DNA from: Psychrobacter sanguinis
Lineage (GTDB): Bacteria; Pseudomonadota; Gammaproteobacteria; Pseudomonadales; Moraxellaceae
Assembly: GCF_020736705.1 (NCBI RefSeq)
Contig: NZ_CP085990.1
Location: 3,162,001-3,226,000 of the forward strand
Length of the DNA: 64,000 nucleotides
Direction of reading: 5' to 3'
Positions 28,276 through 36,923 of this stretch are shown here, piece after piece. Each line of letters begins with the position of its first letter. The stretch's first letter is position 1. The notes under the pieces were generated by a model. The model saw only the letters and a program-made list of their open reading frames with translations, had not been told where the DNA came from and searched no databases. A program made the translations under genes and the position numbers.

Positions 28276-29427
28276 TTAATCCAATTGCTCAAGTTTTAAC
28301 TTGGTATCTAAATGTGCTTCAATGGCAGGCAAGTTAAAGGCATCGTCCTCACTGACGAAGCTAATACTCACCCCTTGTTGACCCGCACGGCCAGTGCGAC
28401 CAATACGATGAACGTAATCATCAGGCTGATCAGGTAAGGTGTAGTTCACCACGTGACTGATATCATCGACATGAATGCCTCGACCTGCGACATCCGTGGC
28501 CACGAGTACTTTCGCATCGCCATTTTTAAAATTATCAAGATAACGCTCGCGTTTACTTTGATCCACATCTCCGGACAGCATAACCACGTTATGTTCTGCA
28601 CTAAGTCGATTATACAGCCGTTTTACTTGATCTTTTCTATTCGCAAAAACGATAACCTTATGAGTATCTTCCGCCATTAAAATACGATTCAAAGCCTCAA
28701 ACTTATCCGACTCTGTTAACAGGTGAAAATGCTGCTCTACTAAATCACTGGTTTTGTGCTCAGGTTCAATTTCAACAAAGACTGGATTTAATAACCACTG
28801 ATAGGCCAAATTCATCACGTCTTGATTGAAAGTCGCTGAAAACAATAAGCTTTGTCGGTCAGTATTGGCGGGCATATAACGCATCAAGCGCTTAATATCA
28901 GGTATAAAGCCCATATCTAGCATACGGTCTGCTTCATCTAACACAAAGGCTTCGACTCGGTCCAAAAAAACATGTCCCTTGTGAATTAAATCAATCAGAC
29001 GTCCCGGTGTCGCAATCAGAATATCGGTAAAAGCATGATCTAAAGCGGCTGTTTGCTTTTCATAATCTACCCCACCCATAATACACACGCTGTGCAAGTC
29101 CGTGTGCTGAGTTAAACCAATAGCATCTTCAAAGATTTGATTTGCCAACTCGCGAGTCGGTGCCAAGATGACTGCTCTTGGCTCACCCAAATAGCGCATC
29201 TCATCGGCTGCAAATGGCCGTTTTAACAGCGCCTCAATAATAGTGATTAGAAAAGTCGCAGTCTTACCCGTTCCTGTTTGTGCCTGCCCAATAGCATCCT
29301 GCCCTGCCAAAGTATGAGGTAGAATTTTTGCTTGAATGGGGGTTAACCGAGTGAAGCCTAACTCTTTTACGGACTTTAAGACACTCTCACTTAGAGCCAA
29401 ATCATCAAATGTAATAAACTCATCCAT
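28276..29427 (-). CDS. DEAD-box ATP-dependent RNA helicase (RhlB-like)
   Basis: RNA helicase with all the core motifs: Q motif (FTRLTPIQ near residue 25), Walker A QAQTGTGKT near 48, PTRELA near 91, DEAD at 169, SAT near 200, and HRIGRTGRAGQ near 343. At 383 residues it is a compact member without a long C-terminal tail; the VLDEADRMLDMGF and VNYTLPDQPDDYVHRIGR stretches resemble RhlB. It may assist RNA turnover or cold adaptation; a cold-shock gene lies just upstream on the same strand. Confidence 0.9.
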   Translation of the reverse strand: MDEFITFDDLALSESVLKSVKELGFTRLTPIQAKILPHTLAGQDAIGQAQTGTGKTATFLITIIEALLKRPFAADEMRYLGEPRAVILAPTRELANQIFEDAIGLTQHTDLHSVCIMGGVDYEKQTAALDHAFTDILIATPGRLIDLIHKGHVFLDRVEAFVLDEADRMLDMGFIPDIKRLMRYMPANTDRQSLLFSATFNQDVMNLAYQWLLNPVFVEIEPEHKTSDLVEQHFHLLTESDKFEALNRILMAEDTHKVIVFANRKDQVKRLYNRLSAEHNVVMLSGDVDQSKRERYLDNFKNGDAKVLVATDVAGRGIHVDDISHVVNYTLPDQPDDYVHRIGRTGRAGQQGVSISFVSEDDAFNLPAIEAHLDTKLKLEQLD

Positions 29428-29630
29428 TAAACTTCCTTAATTTTTTAAGTTATTTATGATTATTAGAAGACACGATTGTCATTATGACTACCAATAACAC
29501 TGTATTGAGATAAAGCATCATAGCCTTAAAATAGAGTTATCGGGTTTTATGGCTATTATAGGTCATTGCCCTGATCAATGCCTAAATTAGATGCCTCTAA
29601 ATCAAAAATGTCTAATATTGACAGACCAAT

Positions 29631-29693
29631 AAAAAAGCCAACATATCAAATCTAAATCAACGATAACGCTGTTAGATTTGACACATTGGCTTT
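29631..29693 (-). terminator. Long hairpin terminator after the cold-shock gene
   Basis: On the minus strand, AAAGCCAA and CAAATCTAA pair with TTAGATTTG and TTGGCTTT in an extended stem, ending in TTTTTT (29636-29631). Confidence 0.85.
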
Positions 29694-29755
29694 AGAACAA
29701 TAAACAAAGTAACTAATAGACTGACTCTATTAGCTACTGTGCTATTGAATATGAA

Positions 29756-29971
29756 TTAGGCGTCTACTTTAGTAACTTCTTCAGCTTGTAAGCCTTTTTC
29801 ACCTTCAGTAACCACAAATTCTACTTTTTGGCCGTCCTGAAGTGAACGATAGCCGTCACCTTGAATAGCGCGGAAATGAACGAAAATATCTTCACCGCTT
29901 TCGCGTTGAATAAAGCCAAATCCTTTTGCATCATTAAACCACTTAACAGTACCTTGCTCACGAGCTGACAT
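29756..29971 (-). CDS. Cold-shock protein of the CspA family
   Basis: A 71-residue single OB-fold RNA chaperone. The RNP1 motif KGFGFIQ and RNP2 motif DIFVHF are both visible, and the start [20 protein letters not shown] is classical. It binds single-stranded RNA and DNA. The ATG at 29971 follows AAGTTTTAGGAAGT with a good ribosome site. A 516-base spacer lies upstream, allowing the long 5' leader usual for cold-regulated csp messages. Confidence 0.95.
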   Translation of the reverse strand: MSAREQGTVKWFNDAKGFGFIQRESGEDIFVHFRAIQGDGYRSLQDGQKVEFVVTEGEKGLQAEEVTKVDA

Positions 29972-30487
29972 AATCTACTTCCTAAAACTTAATTAACAAA
30001 ACTTCAATTAGACCCCAATTAAAGCATTTAAGCTGAAGCCTGAGATGCTAACACTGGGTATAAGAAGTGGCTAGTGGCCACTTAGTAACTAACATAAAAC
30101 TTATAATGCCGACAATCTAAGAAATCATGACTCCAGATATTTAAAAAGAATCTTTAAAAATGATATTTAAAAATAACATTCGAAAATCTGAGACCATTTT
30201 CCTATTTCTGTAACATTACAGACATGTTTGTTATCTAAAACTAATCATAGCACGGCATTTTATCAACACAAAGTGTTTTAACATAACTTTCACATTATCT
30301 TGTGTTATTTTTAACCTTTTTTTTCATTTTTTACTGAATAGTAGCCGCGATTGCCTGTATTTAATCGAATGTCATGGGTTAAAACTCGGTATAGTATTAT
30401 AATTATTATATAAGCCATAATATTTACCTAATATCAAATTGGCTATTAAATCAGAGTTAATAATAATTATTATTTATCGAGGTTATT
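29972..30487. other. Long divergent spacer between the csp gene and aroQ
   Basis: AT-rich, no coding sequence. It should hold the csp promoter and leader (minus strand) and the aroQ promoter. Small hairpins such as AACACAAAGTGTT (about 30268-30280) are present. A palindromic TAATAATAATTATTA lies at 30458-30472, close to the aroQ start. Confidence 0.5.
30458..30472. promoter_or_regulatory. Fur-like palindrome before aroQ
   Basis: TAATAATAATTATTA fits the 7-1-7 Fur pattern TGATAAT-N-ATTATCA at 12 of 14 positions and is a perfect palindrome, but it is pure A/T in an AT-rich region and sits right at the ribosome site, so it may be coincidence. Confidence 0.25.
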
Positions 30488-31039
30488 ATGACCCAATCTA
30501 GCACTCAGCAAATCGCAACACCCAAGGCTAAGTCAGCAGCCAATCGCACTGTCGCCAAGGAGTCTAATATAGAGGCTATTTATCGTAGAATTTTATTAAT
30601 CAATGGTCCTAATTTAAACCTGCTTGGGTTACGTGAGCCTGAAATATATGGCTATACCACCCTACAGGACATTGAGCAGCGCCTTATTAAGACTGCCGCC
30701 AAGCATAATATTGAGCTGATTAGTATTCAATCAAACCATGAAGGCGAACTGGTAGATGCGGTACAACATCATGGTTTATTGGCCGATAATGAAGATAAAA
30801 TTGACGCCGTGATTATTAATCCTGCCGCCTTTACGCACACCTCGGTGGCATTGCGTGATGCCCTATTAGCGATTAATAAACCGTTTATAGAAGTGCATCT
30901 GTCTAACATTCATAGCCGTGAACCCTTTAGAGAGCATTCTTACTTTAGTGACAAAGCGGTGGGAGTGATTTGTGGTTTGGGTCATTTAGGCTATGACATG
31001 GCTCTAGGTTATTTTATTGAACACTACTACAGCTTATAA
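30488..31039 (+). CDS. aroQ: 3-dehydroquinate dehydratase, type II
   Basis: Third step of the shikimate pathway. The type II signatures are present: [20 protein letters not shown] near residue 36 with the catalytic Tyr, [10 protein letters not shown] near 83, [17 protein letters not shown] near 112 and the catalytic His region [15 protein letters not shown] near 136. An N-terminal polar extension of about 34 residues precedes the normal start. CGAGG at 30478-30482 supports the ATG at 30488, so the extension is probably translated. Confidence 0.95.
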   Translation: MTQSSTQQIATPKAKSAANRTVAKESNIEAIYRRILLINGPNLNLLGLREPEIYGYTTLQDIEQRLIKTAAKHNIELISIQSNHEGELVDAVQHHGLLADNEDKIDAVIINPAAFTHTSVALRDALLAINKPFIEVHLSNIHSREPFREHSYFSDKAVGVICGLGHLGYDMALGYFIEHYYSL

Positions 31040-31234
31040 AAAACATCTGTCATAAACGCTATAATATTTTTAAACGTTATAATAATAGTATATGTCTTTA
31101 ATTGGCCTATACTACCTGCTGTTTTTTGAGAATTTTCAATTTTTTAACTCTTTAGTTACGTATTGGTTATTTGTTGACTGTTTAATTATTTGTCCCCCTT
31201 TTAAGGCCCCTATCAAGGGTTAAGGCATTTTACT

Positions 31235-32533
31235 ATGGCATCCTCTAGCAAACGTTTTATGAAGCTCGCCGGCATGACCGCCAGTATCGCTGGTAAAGCG
31301 GCAAAAAATTCATTTAAGAACCTTTCGAGCGATGAAAATAAACGGGCAGAAGCCCGCTCACAAATGATGCAAGATGTGGGCATACAGATTGCTGAAACGT
31401 TGGGTGAGATGAAAGGGGCGGTCATGAAAGTGGGTCAAATCGCTTCACAGTACAAAGAAGTGTTCCCACCAGAGGTCGCTGCCGCCTTAGAAAAGCTACA
31501 AAACAATGCGCCACCGATGCCTTATGCTCAAATTAAGTCACAAGTGGAGCGTGAGCTAGGTATGCCTATTGAAGAGGCCTATCTTGAATTTGAACAGCAA
31601 CCTTTTGCGGCAGCTTCTATTGGCCAAGTACACAAAGCGGTACTGCCCAGCGGTCAACATGTCGTAGTAAAAGTTCAATATCCTGATGTCGATAAAAACT
31701 GCGACAGTGACTTAAAGCAAGTAAAAATGGCGCTTAAAATGACTGGCGTGCTTAGCATGAGCCGTGAGTTACAAGACCAAATATTTGCTGAAATACGAGA
31801 CAGCTTAAAAGATGAGTTAGACTACGTTAAAGAGGCCCAAAACTTGGCGATATTTGGTGCTTTTCATGCCGATGATCCAGGGTTAATCATCCCTAAGGTG
31901 ATTAAAAGCCACTCAACAAAACGTATTTTGACGCTAACTGAAGAATTGGGAGAGCCCTTGAGCGTAGCGGCTACTTGGGACAACGAAATCAAACAAAAAA
32001 TAGCCACTCGATTGTTTCATTTTAGTGCCGGACAAATATTTGAATTATACCGTATGCACTGCGACCCACACCCTGGTAACTTCGCTTTTAGAGCCGATGG
32101 TAGTGTCATCGCCTATGATTTTGGTGGCATTCGCACCTACAGTAACTCTGAAATTCAGCTGTTTAGACGTTTTGCCAAGCATGCCTTAAGAGGCGACGTT
32201 ACAGCGTTAGAGCAAGACTTGGTAAAACTGGGTATACGCCGTGAAGATGACGTACTTATCCCTGGCTCGTTTTATCAAGAGTGGCTAGCCATTGGGCTAA
32301 AGCCTTTATCTATTGCCCCCTATCACACAGGGCCATTTGATTTCGGCAGTAGTACCATTCATCACGAAATGATTTCCCAAGCCAAGCAAGGGCTAAAATA
32401 CTTTAAACAATTTCAGCCCTCAGCTTCCACTATGATGGTGGACCGTACTGTTTCAGGACAGTATTGGAACTTAGTTAACTTAGGGGTGGAAATCGACTTA
32501 AGTCCATTGGTTAAACACTATGTAGATTATTAA
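31235..32533 (+). CDS. ABC1/ADCK family kinase-like protein (AarF-type)
   Basis: Second ABC1-family protein in the window, soluble and shorter than UbiB (432 residues, no C-terminal membrane segments). The family marks are seen: the KxGQ motif in MKVGQIASQY near residue 68, the alanine-rich loop AAASIGQVHKA near 127, CDPHPGNFAF near 282, and AYDFGGIRTY near 300. Members of this subtype are related to ADCK/COQ8 proteins and may handle ubiquinone precursors, but the role is not established. It starts at an ATG after AAGGGTTAAGG. Confidence 0.85.
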   Translation: MASSSKRFMKLAGMTASIAGKAAKNSFKNLSSDENKRAEARSQMMQDVGIQIAETLGEMKGAVMKVGQIASQYKEVFPPEVAAALEKLQNNAPPMPYAQIKSQVERELGMPIEEAYLEFEQQPFAAASIGQVHKAVLPSGQHVVVKVQYPDVDKNCDSDLKQVKMALKMTGVLSMSRELQDQIFAEIRDSLKDELDYVKEAQNLAIFGAFHADDPGLIIPKVIKSHSTKRILTLTEELGEPLSVAATWDNEIKQKIATRLFHFSAGQIFELYRMHCDPHPGNFAFRADGSVIAYDFGGIRTYSNSEIQLFRRFAKHALRGDVTALEQDLVKLGIRREDDVLIPGSFYQEWLAIGLKPLSIAPYHTGPFDFGSSTIHHEMISQAKQGLKYFKQFQPSASTMMVDRTVSGQYWNLVNLGVEIDLSPLVKHYVDY

Positions 32534-32658
32534 AATCGACAATAGATCATTCAAATATAACCGCTAAAGCCTAGAACGTTAAGCCGACCTCTTTTGTATT
32601 TTTAAGTCACTTTTATACCTTTAGGCCACCTTCATATCTTCAAGCCACTGCTTAACTA

Positions 32659-33477
32659 TTAAGCAGTGGCTGTATTTCCACAGACTCGGCACTGTTTATC
32701 TTGTCGATAACGTAGCTTGTGTTGGGTCATATTGTTGCCATCCCAGATTAGCAACTCCCCTTGTAAGGGATTTCGGCCACGGCCTAAATACTGTAATGCT
32801 GCATTGGCTTGAAGATTGCCCATCACCGTCGTGGTACTTGCTAAGACCCCCGAATTGGTACAGTTTTGGGTACTGCCCTCGGAATCTGAGCTCAATGTCT
32901 CACCAAACACACAGTGATAACACCCTGTCTGCTTACTAGGTTCATATAAAGCCAATTGGCCGGACATGGCTATCGCTGATGCTGATAATAGCGGTAGACC
33001 CTCTTCAACACTGACTTGGTTCAACAGCTCTCTGGCTGCAAAATTGTCGGTACAGTCTAGTAATAAAAACGGTATTTTACTCGTCTTAGCTCTCTCTAAC
33101 AATAACAACTCTTTTGCATTTTGTGCTGTTAAACGCTGCTCAGAATAGCTTACGTTAACGAATGCATTAATACTTAATAAAGCCTGACATGCTGTTTTTG
33201 CCTTTGATTGTCCGATATTTTCATAGGTAAATAGAGTTTGGCGCTGTAGATTGCTGGCTTCAATGACATCATCATCAATCAAATGGATGGTACCCACGCC
33301 GGCCCGAGCCAATGTCTCTGAGACGGGGCAGCCTAATCCTCCTGCCCCCAATATAACCACTGTGCTTGACTTCAATCGCTCTTGAGCAGCTATATCCCAG
33401 CTCTCTAGCAGTATTTGACGCGAATACCGCATTAATTCGTTGTCACTTAGTTTGATCTCATACTTTTGGTTTAACAC
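32659..33477 (-). CDS. MoeB/ThiF-type adenylyltransferase (E1-like)
   Basis: E1-like enzyme that adenylates the C-terminus of a ubiquitin-like sulfur carrier such as MoaD or ThiS. The nucleotide motif GAGGLGCPVSE is near residue 45, DDDVIEASNLQRQ near 68, and LLDCTDNFAARELLN near 130. Two zinc-type CxxC motifs are visible (CYHC near 185 and CRVC near 263). No sulfur-carrier or thiamine/molybdopterin genes are adjacent, so MoeB and ThiF cannot be told apart. The start is a GTG at 33477 with AAGGA upstream. A near-perfect Fur box lies 47 bases before the start. Confidence 0.85.
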   Translation of the reverse strand: MLNQKYEIKLSDNELMRYSRQILLESWDIAAQERLKSSTVVILGAGGLGCPVSETLARAGVGTIHLIDDDVIEASNLQRQTLFTYENIGQSKAKTACQALLSINAFVNVSYSEQRLTAQNAKELLLLERAKTSKIPFLLLDCTDNFAARELLNQVSVEEGLPLLSASAIAMSGQLALYEPSKQTGCYHCVFGETLSSDSEGSTQNCTNSGVLASTTTVMGNLQANAALQYLGRGRNPLQGELLIWDGNNMTQHKLRYRQDKQCRVCGNTATA

Positions 33478-33523
33478 CGCTTAATCCTTAATACCAATAT
33501 TTATTAATCGATATAAATATTAA

Positions 33524-33538
33524 TGATAACTATTATCA
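33524..33538. promoter_or_regulatory. Fur box
   Basis: TGATAAC-T-ATTATCA matches the 7-1-7 Fur consensus TGATAAT-N-ATTATCA at 13 of 14 positions; with flanking AA/TT the palindrome is 19 bases (33522-33540). It lies between the minus-strand MoeB/ThiF gene and a plus-strand promoter whose -35 (33539-33544) abuts it, so iron-Fur could control both directions. Confidence 0.65.
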
Positions 33539-33567
33539 TTTACTTTAGGGGTACTTTACTTTATAAT
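33539..33567 (+). promoter_or_regulatory. Probable promoter next to the Fur box, plus strand
   Basis: TTTACT at 33539-33544 and TATAAT at 33562-33567 with a 17-base spacer. Transcription would begin near 33574, into a region with no gene until 34143. Confidence 0.5.
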
Positions 33568-33573
33568 CACTTC

Positions 33574-33801
33574 ATAACGTTACTTCTACGACGTTATGCT
33601 CTTATATAGAAAATCTTTAAAAAAACCATTAAAAATATGTATTTTAAGACCTTTAGATTTTACGCTTAAATCTTATCTTATTGATTAGCCTTAAGGAGTA
33701 TCTGTCAGACTCGGTAGCAAAAACAACCCTACAATAAAAAGAATTATAATAAAAACACTTTTCTCCACCCCTGCTTAGCTTCTGCTAAATAGGGTTTTTT
33801 T
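33574..33801 (+). ncRNA. Candidate Fur-regulated small RNA
   Basis: No reading frame fits, yet the stretch has a promoter with TATAAT at 33562-33567, a Fur box touching its -35, a 5' hairpin CATAACGT/ACGTTATG (33573-33580 and 33591-33598), and an intrinsic terminator at 33768-33801. The predicted transcript is about 228 nucleotides. It would be a functional analogue of RyhB/PrrF/NrrF-type iron-sparing RNAs, but there is no sequence match I can recall, and this is an inference from signals only. Confidence 0.35.
33768..33801 (+). terminator. Intrinsic terminator in the 33.5-34.1 kb spacer
   Basis: Stem CCCCTGCTTAGC/GCTAAATAGGG with loop TTCT, followed by seven T residues (33795-33801). No coding gene precedes it on this strand, which supports a non-coding transcript. 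Confidence 0.75.
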
Positions 33802-33816
33802 ATGCGAGATAGTAAT

Positions 33817-33890
33817 TACTTAGCTATTTTTAACTAACCCCTTTTAACTAGCTATTTTTAAATAGCCACTTTTAACTTGCTACCTTAGCA
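33817..33890. repeat. Imperfect short repeats upstream of nnrS
   Basis: Variants of TAGCTATTTTTAA and CCACTTTTAACT recur three to four times in tandem-like order. The rest of the spacer to 34040 shows no gene. Confidence 0.5.
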
Positions 33891-34047
33891 CACCTCTATA
33901 TTGATGTAATAAGTTACCTAAGCTCAGAATATGATTAACTAAGCAGGCTACTGATATAGGCCACACATGTTGGCCCGCTCATCCTATGTTATTTCTTGCT
34001 GATCTAAAACTACCCTATTATATGTCAATTAAAACAGGTATAATTTA

Positions 34048-34070
34048 AACATTCATTTTATATGTATATT
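34048..34070 (+). promoter_or_regulatory. NsrR operator upstream of nnrS
   Basis: AACATTCATTT-T-ATATGTATATT matches the NsrR consensus AANATGCATTT-N-AAATGCATNTT at 17 of 20 defined positions. It directly follows a TATAAT (34039-34044). The left half, with two more flanking bases, is identical over 14 bases to the site before the nitrite reductase gene (62596-62609). Confidence 0.65.
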
Positions 34071-34142
34071 TTGTTTTAGACGACAAGCCTTCTATTTTTT
34101 TACTTAGTGTAGCTCGTTGGTCAAAAATTTCAGAGGCGCTAT

Positions 34143-35375
34143 ATGCTGCAAATTCAGTCTCCCAGTAAACGTCCTAGCTCGCCACATCCTATTTTAAACC
34201 TAAGCTTTCGCGTATTTTTTAGTGGCGGTGCTGTCTTTGCCATTTTGATTATGGCGTTGTGGATGTTAGTTTTTACCGGTAAAACCCAGATTAATGCGGT
34301 ACAAATAAACCCTTTTTATTGGCATGCTCATGAAATGCTTTATGGTTATGCCATGGCCATTATTGCTGGATTTTTATTGACGGCAGTAAAGACCTGGACC
34401 GGGATAATGATGCCCTACGGCTATCGATTGGGAGCAATATTTGGCAGCTGGCTGATAGCACGTCTTGCTTGGGCTGCCATGGGAATAGGGATTGGTACCG
34501 TACCGGCTTGGTTGATCCTAGCCAGTATTTTTGACCTATTGTTTATGGGAATGAGCGCTTGGGCCATTATTACCGCTGTCTTAGCAGTAAAGCAATATAA
34601 GCAAATGGGTATTGTCTCTAAGCTAATTCTACTGACCCTAGGTAACGGCTTGTGCTATTGGGGCATTTACAGCGGTGAACAGAACTATCTACGCGTTGGG
34701 GTTTACTTAGGCCTATATTTAGTGATGGCTATTGTACTGACGATGGGTCGCCGTGTCGTCCCCTTCTTTATTGAGCGTGGTCTGAGCTTTGATAGTGATC
34801 AACCCATAAAAGTGAAAAACAGCAAGTTGCTCGATGTCATCAGTCTTGGCAGCTTTCTAATTTTTATGATTGCTGACCTGTTTTACCCTAATCCCTATTT
34901 GGTTACTGCTAGTGCCTCGATAGTGGCCATAGTTAATACGAGCCGTTTGGCCGGTTGGTATCATCATAGACTTTGGCAAAAACCTCTACTGTGGTCACTT
35001 TTTGTGGCTTTCTTAGGTATGTGCATCAGCTTTGTTTTATTTGCTCTCCAGCCTTGGATGGATTTTAGCCACAGTATTGCCGTACATGCTTTGGCCTTAT
35101 CGGGCGTTGGAATGATGACGGTTGCTATGATGGCAAGGGTTTCTTTAGGTCATACTGGTCGCAGTATCCATACGCCGCCACGAACTTTAAACGTTATCTT
35201 TGTATTAATGGTATTGGCTTTTGTGTTTAGAGTCATCATGCCGCTGGCATCTGCTGACTACTACTTAGTATGGGTTATGCTAGCACAAGCCGCATGGATA
35301 GCTTGTTTTATACTATTCTGTATCAGTTATCTGCCTATTCTCGCCAAGCCCAGAGATGATGGCTTATTTGGCTAG
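34143..35375 (+). CDS. nnrS: NnrS family protein
   Basis: Heme- and copper-containing inner membrane protein of the NnrS family, associated with resistance to nitric oxide and nitrosative stress. About twelve hydrophobic segments are visible in 410 residues, with the family motifs FRVFFSGGAVFA near 23, HAHEMLYGYAMAIIAGFLLTAVKTWTG near 58 and GRRVVPFF near 203, and ARVSLGHTGR near 330. GAGGCGC at 34132-34138 precedes the ATG. A candidate NsrR site lies upstream, and the nsrR gene lies 0.8 kb downstream. Confidence 0.92.
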   Translation: MLQIQSPSKRPSSPHPILNLSFRVFFSGGAVFAILIMALWMLVFTGKTQINAVQINPFYWHAHEMLYGYAMAIIAGFLLTAVKTWTGIMMPYGYRLGAIFGSWLIARLAWAAMGIGIGTVPAWLILASIFDLLFMGMSAWAIITAVLAVKQYKQMGIVSKLILLTLGNGLCYWGIYSGEQNYLRVGVYLGLYLVMAIVLTMGRRVVPFFIERGLSFDSDQPIKVKNSKLLDVISLGSFLIFMIADLFYPNPYLVTASASIVAIVNTSRLAGWYHHRLWQKPLLWSLFVAFLGMCISFVLFALQPWMDFSHSIAVHALALSGVGMMTVAMMARVSLGHTGRSIHTPPRTLNVIFVLMVLAFVFRVIMPLASADYYLVWVMLAQAAWIACFILFCISYLPILAKPRDDGLFG

Positions 35376-35650
35376 TGCCTACGCAGTTGAAGCTTTAAAA
35401 CTTGATGTTCTACAGCTTGATAGTTTAAAACTTAACCCTTCTAGCTATAGTATCAATAAGCAATATGATAAGTTTGCGGTATAATATAGCCAGAGGGGCT
35501 AATACTCTATCCAACGAGTGAGGGTAATGAGCTATTGAATATCGGTTTAATCAATATGAATTCAATATAAGCACCCAACGGCTATCTGATTAGACGGTTC
35601 CGCTTGAATGTTCTTTATTGAATTGTCTTCGTCGAATGGTCTTAATCCAA

Positions 35651-36091
35651 TCAACCAAGACCGGTTCTAAATAAGGAACCAACCACGACAAAGCTTACTG
35701 ATAGTAAGGTGACTGCCGCAATATGCATCGCAAAGTAGTTTAATCTAGCGACTGATAAAGTAGGGATAACCCTAAAACGAGCATGTAGTGCTACCAATAC
35801 GGTCAGTGTCAATATGGCTAATTTTGCACTAATCAATACACTCAAATCATTGTCAAAACCAAACCACAGGCTCGGATCAGGCAACATTTTGTGTACCATC
35901 CATAGACCGGTGATAATTTGGATGATTAACGCAGGCATTCCTATTTTTTCGAACTGTTCTTCAAAGGCCATTAAGCCCGATAACTCTTTGTCTCTCAAGG
36001 CTTTAGGTAACACCACCAGAGACAAGATTAAATGACCGCCAGTCCAAATCGTAGCACCCAGTAAATGAGTTACCAATATATAATTTATCAT
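35651..36091 (-). CDS. CopD-like small membrane protein
   Basis: About 146 residues with four membrane segments and the start INYILVTHLLGATIWTGGHL, which resembles the CopD domain/DUF2269-type proteins; the His in HLLGATIWTGGH pattern may bind copper or heme. The function is unknown. I chose the ATG at 36091; a GTG at 36100 would add three residues. It is set between nnrS and nsrR and convergent with nnrS, which hints at a copper or nitric-oxide context. The 275-base spacer on its 3' side holds no gene I can see. Confidence 0.75.
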   Translation of the reverse strand: MINYILVTHLLGATIWTGGHLILSLVVLPKALRDKELSGLMAFEEQFEKIGMPALIIQIITGLWMVHKMLPDPSLWFGFDNDLSVLISAKLAILTLTVLVALHARFRVIPTLSVARLNYFAMHIAAVTLLSVSFVVVGSLFRTGLG

Positions 36092-36214
36092 AACGACCAC
36101 TGCCTACCTGTTGCAAAATGCTAGAAATTTGATGTTAGTAATTATAACAGCAATGACTGGCGCTAAGCGCAGCCAATATCTGATTACTTTTATTTTTATC
36201 TAAGGGGTAAAATT

Positions 36215-36730
36215 ATGCGCCTCACTAACTATAGCGATTATGCGCTACGCACCTTAATGTATCTTGCGGTGATCCCAGACAGAGATACCTTAGCCACGAT
36301 TACTGATATTGCAAATAGCTATCAAATTTCTCGTAGCCATCTCACTAAAGTTATTCATCAGCTGGCACAAATTGGCTATATTGAAAGTATTCGAGGTAAA
36401 AATGGCGGCATACGCTTGGCCAAACCTGCTACTGATATTATTTTGGGTGAAGTTATCCGCCAGACAGAGCCAGACTTCCATGTGGTCCCCTGTTTCGCTC
36501 TACTTCCTTCAAGAACAAAGCCACAAGAAAACCAAGTTGAGTCTTTGAACACTCCTATGAAGTATTCTGAAAGCTGTGCCATTACTCCTGTGTGTAAATT
36601 AAAATCAGTATTTGCCGAAGCCACACAAGCCTTTTTGAAAGTAATGGATGATTATACCTTGGCAGATATTGTAAATAATGAAGAGGAATTGTGGCAGATA
36701 TTTAAGTTTCATACCCCAGCCTCTCGTTAA
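36215..36730 (+). CDS. nsrR: Rrf2-family nitric-oxide-sensing repressor NsrR
   Basis: Iron-sulfur repressor that releases its operators when NO attacks the cluster. The N-terminal winged helix (MRLTNYSDYALRTLMYLAV; RGKNGGIRLAKPA at about 60-72) closely follows E. coli NsrR. The three cluster cysteines are C93, C121 and C127. In E. coli the first two are five apart; here they are 28 apart because about 23 polar residues are inserted (about 97-119). The ending DYTLADIV matches NsrR. TAAGGGG upstream supports the ATG. It probably controls nnrS and the nitrite reductase gene through the candidate operators. Confidence 0.88.
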   Translation: MRLTNYSDYALRTLMYLAVIPDRDTLATITDIANSYQISRSHLTKVIHQLAQIGYIESIRGKNGGIRLAKPATDIILGEVIRQTEPDFHVVPCFALLPSRTKPQENQVESLNTPMKYSESCAITPVCKLKSVFAEATQAFLKVMDDYTLADIVNNEEELWQIFKFHTPASR

Positions 36731-36854
36731 ACTATTTCTTATCTGTTTCTAAATTATGCTGACTGTTTAATAAGACTAATCGTGCTTTAGAAGCTAGTTT
36801 AACTCTTTAAAAATGATGCTAACTTTTTGAAAATAAAAATGATAATAGATATCT

Positions 36855-36891
36855 AAAAAAATAGCCCCATCGCAAAATGGGGCTATTTTTT
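36855..36891. terminator. Bidirectional terminator between nsrR and the aldehyde dehydrogenase gene
   Basis: Stem AAAATAGCCCCAT/ATGGGGCTATTTT around CGCAAA with A and T runs (36855-36891), between convergent genes. Confidence 0.88.
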
Positions 36892-36923
36892 AACAATAAA
36901 TGGGGCGTTATTTGAATGAGACG

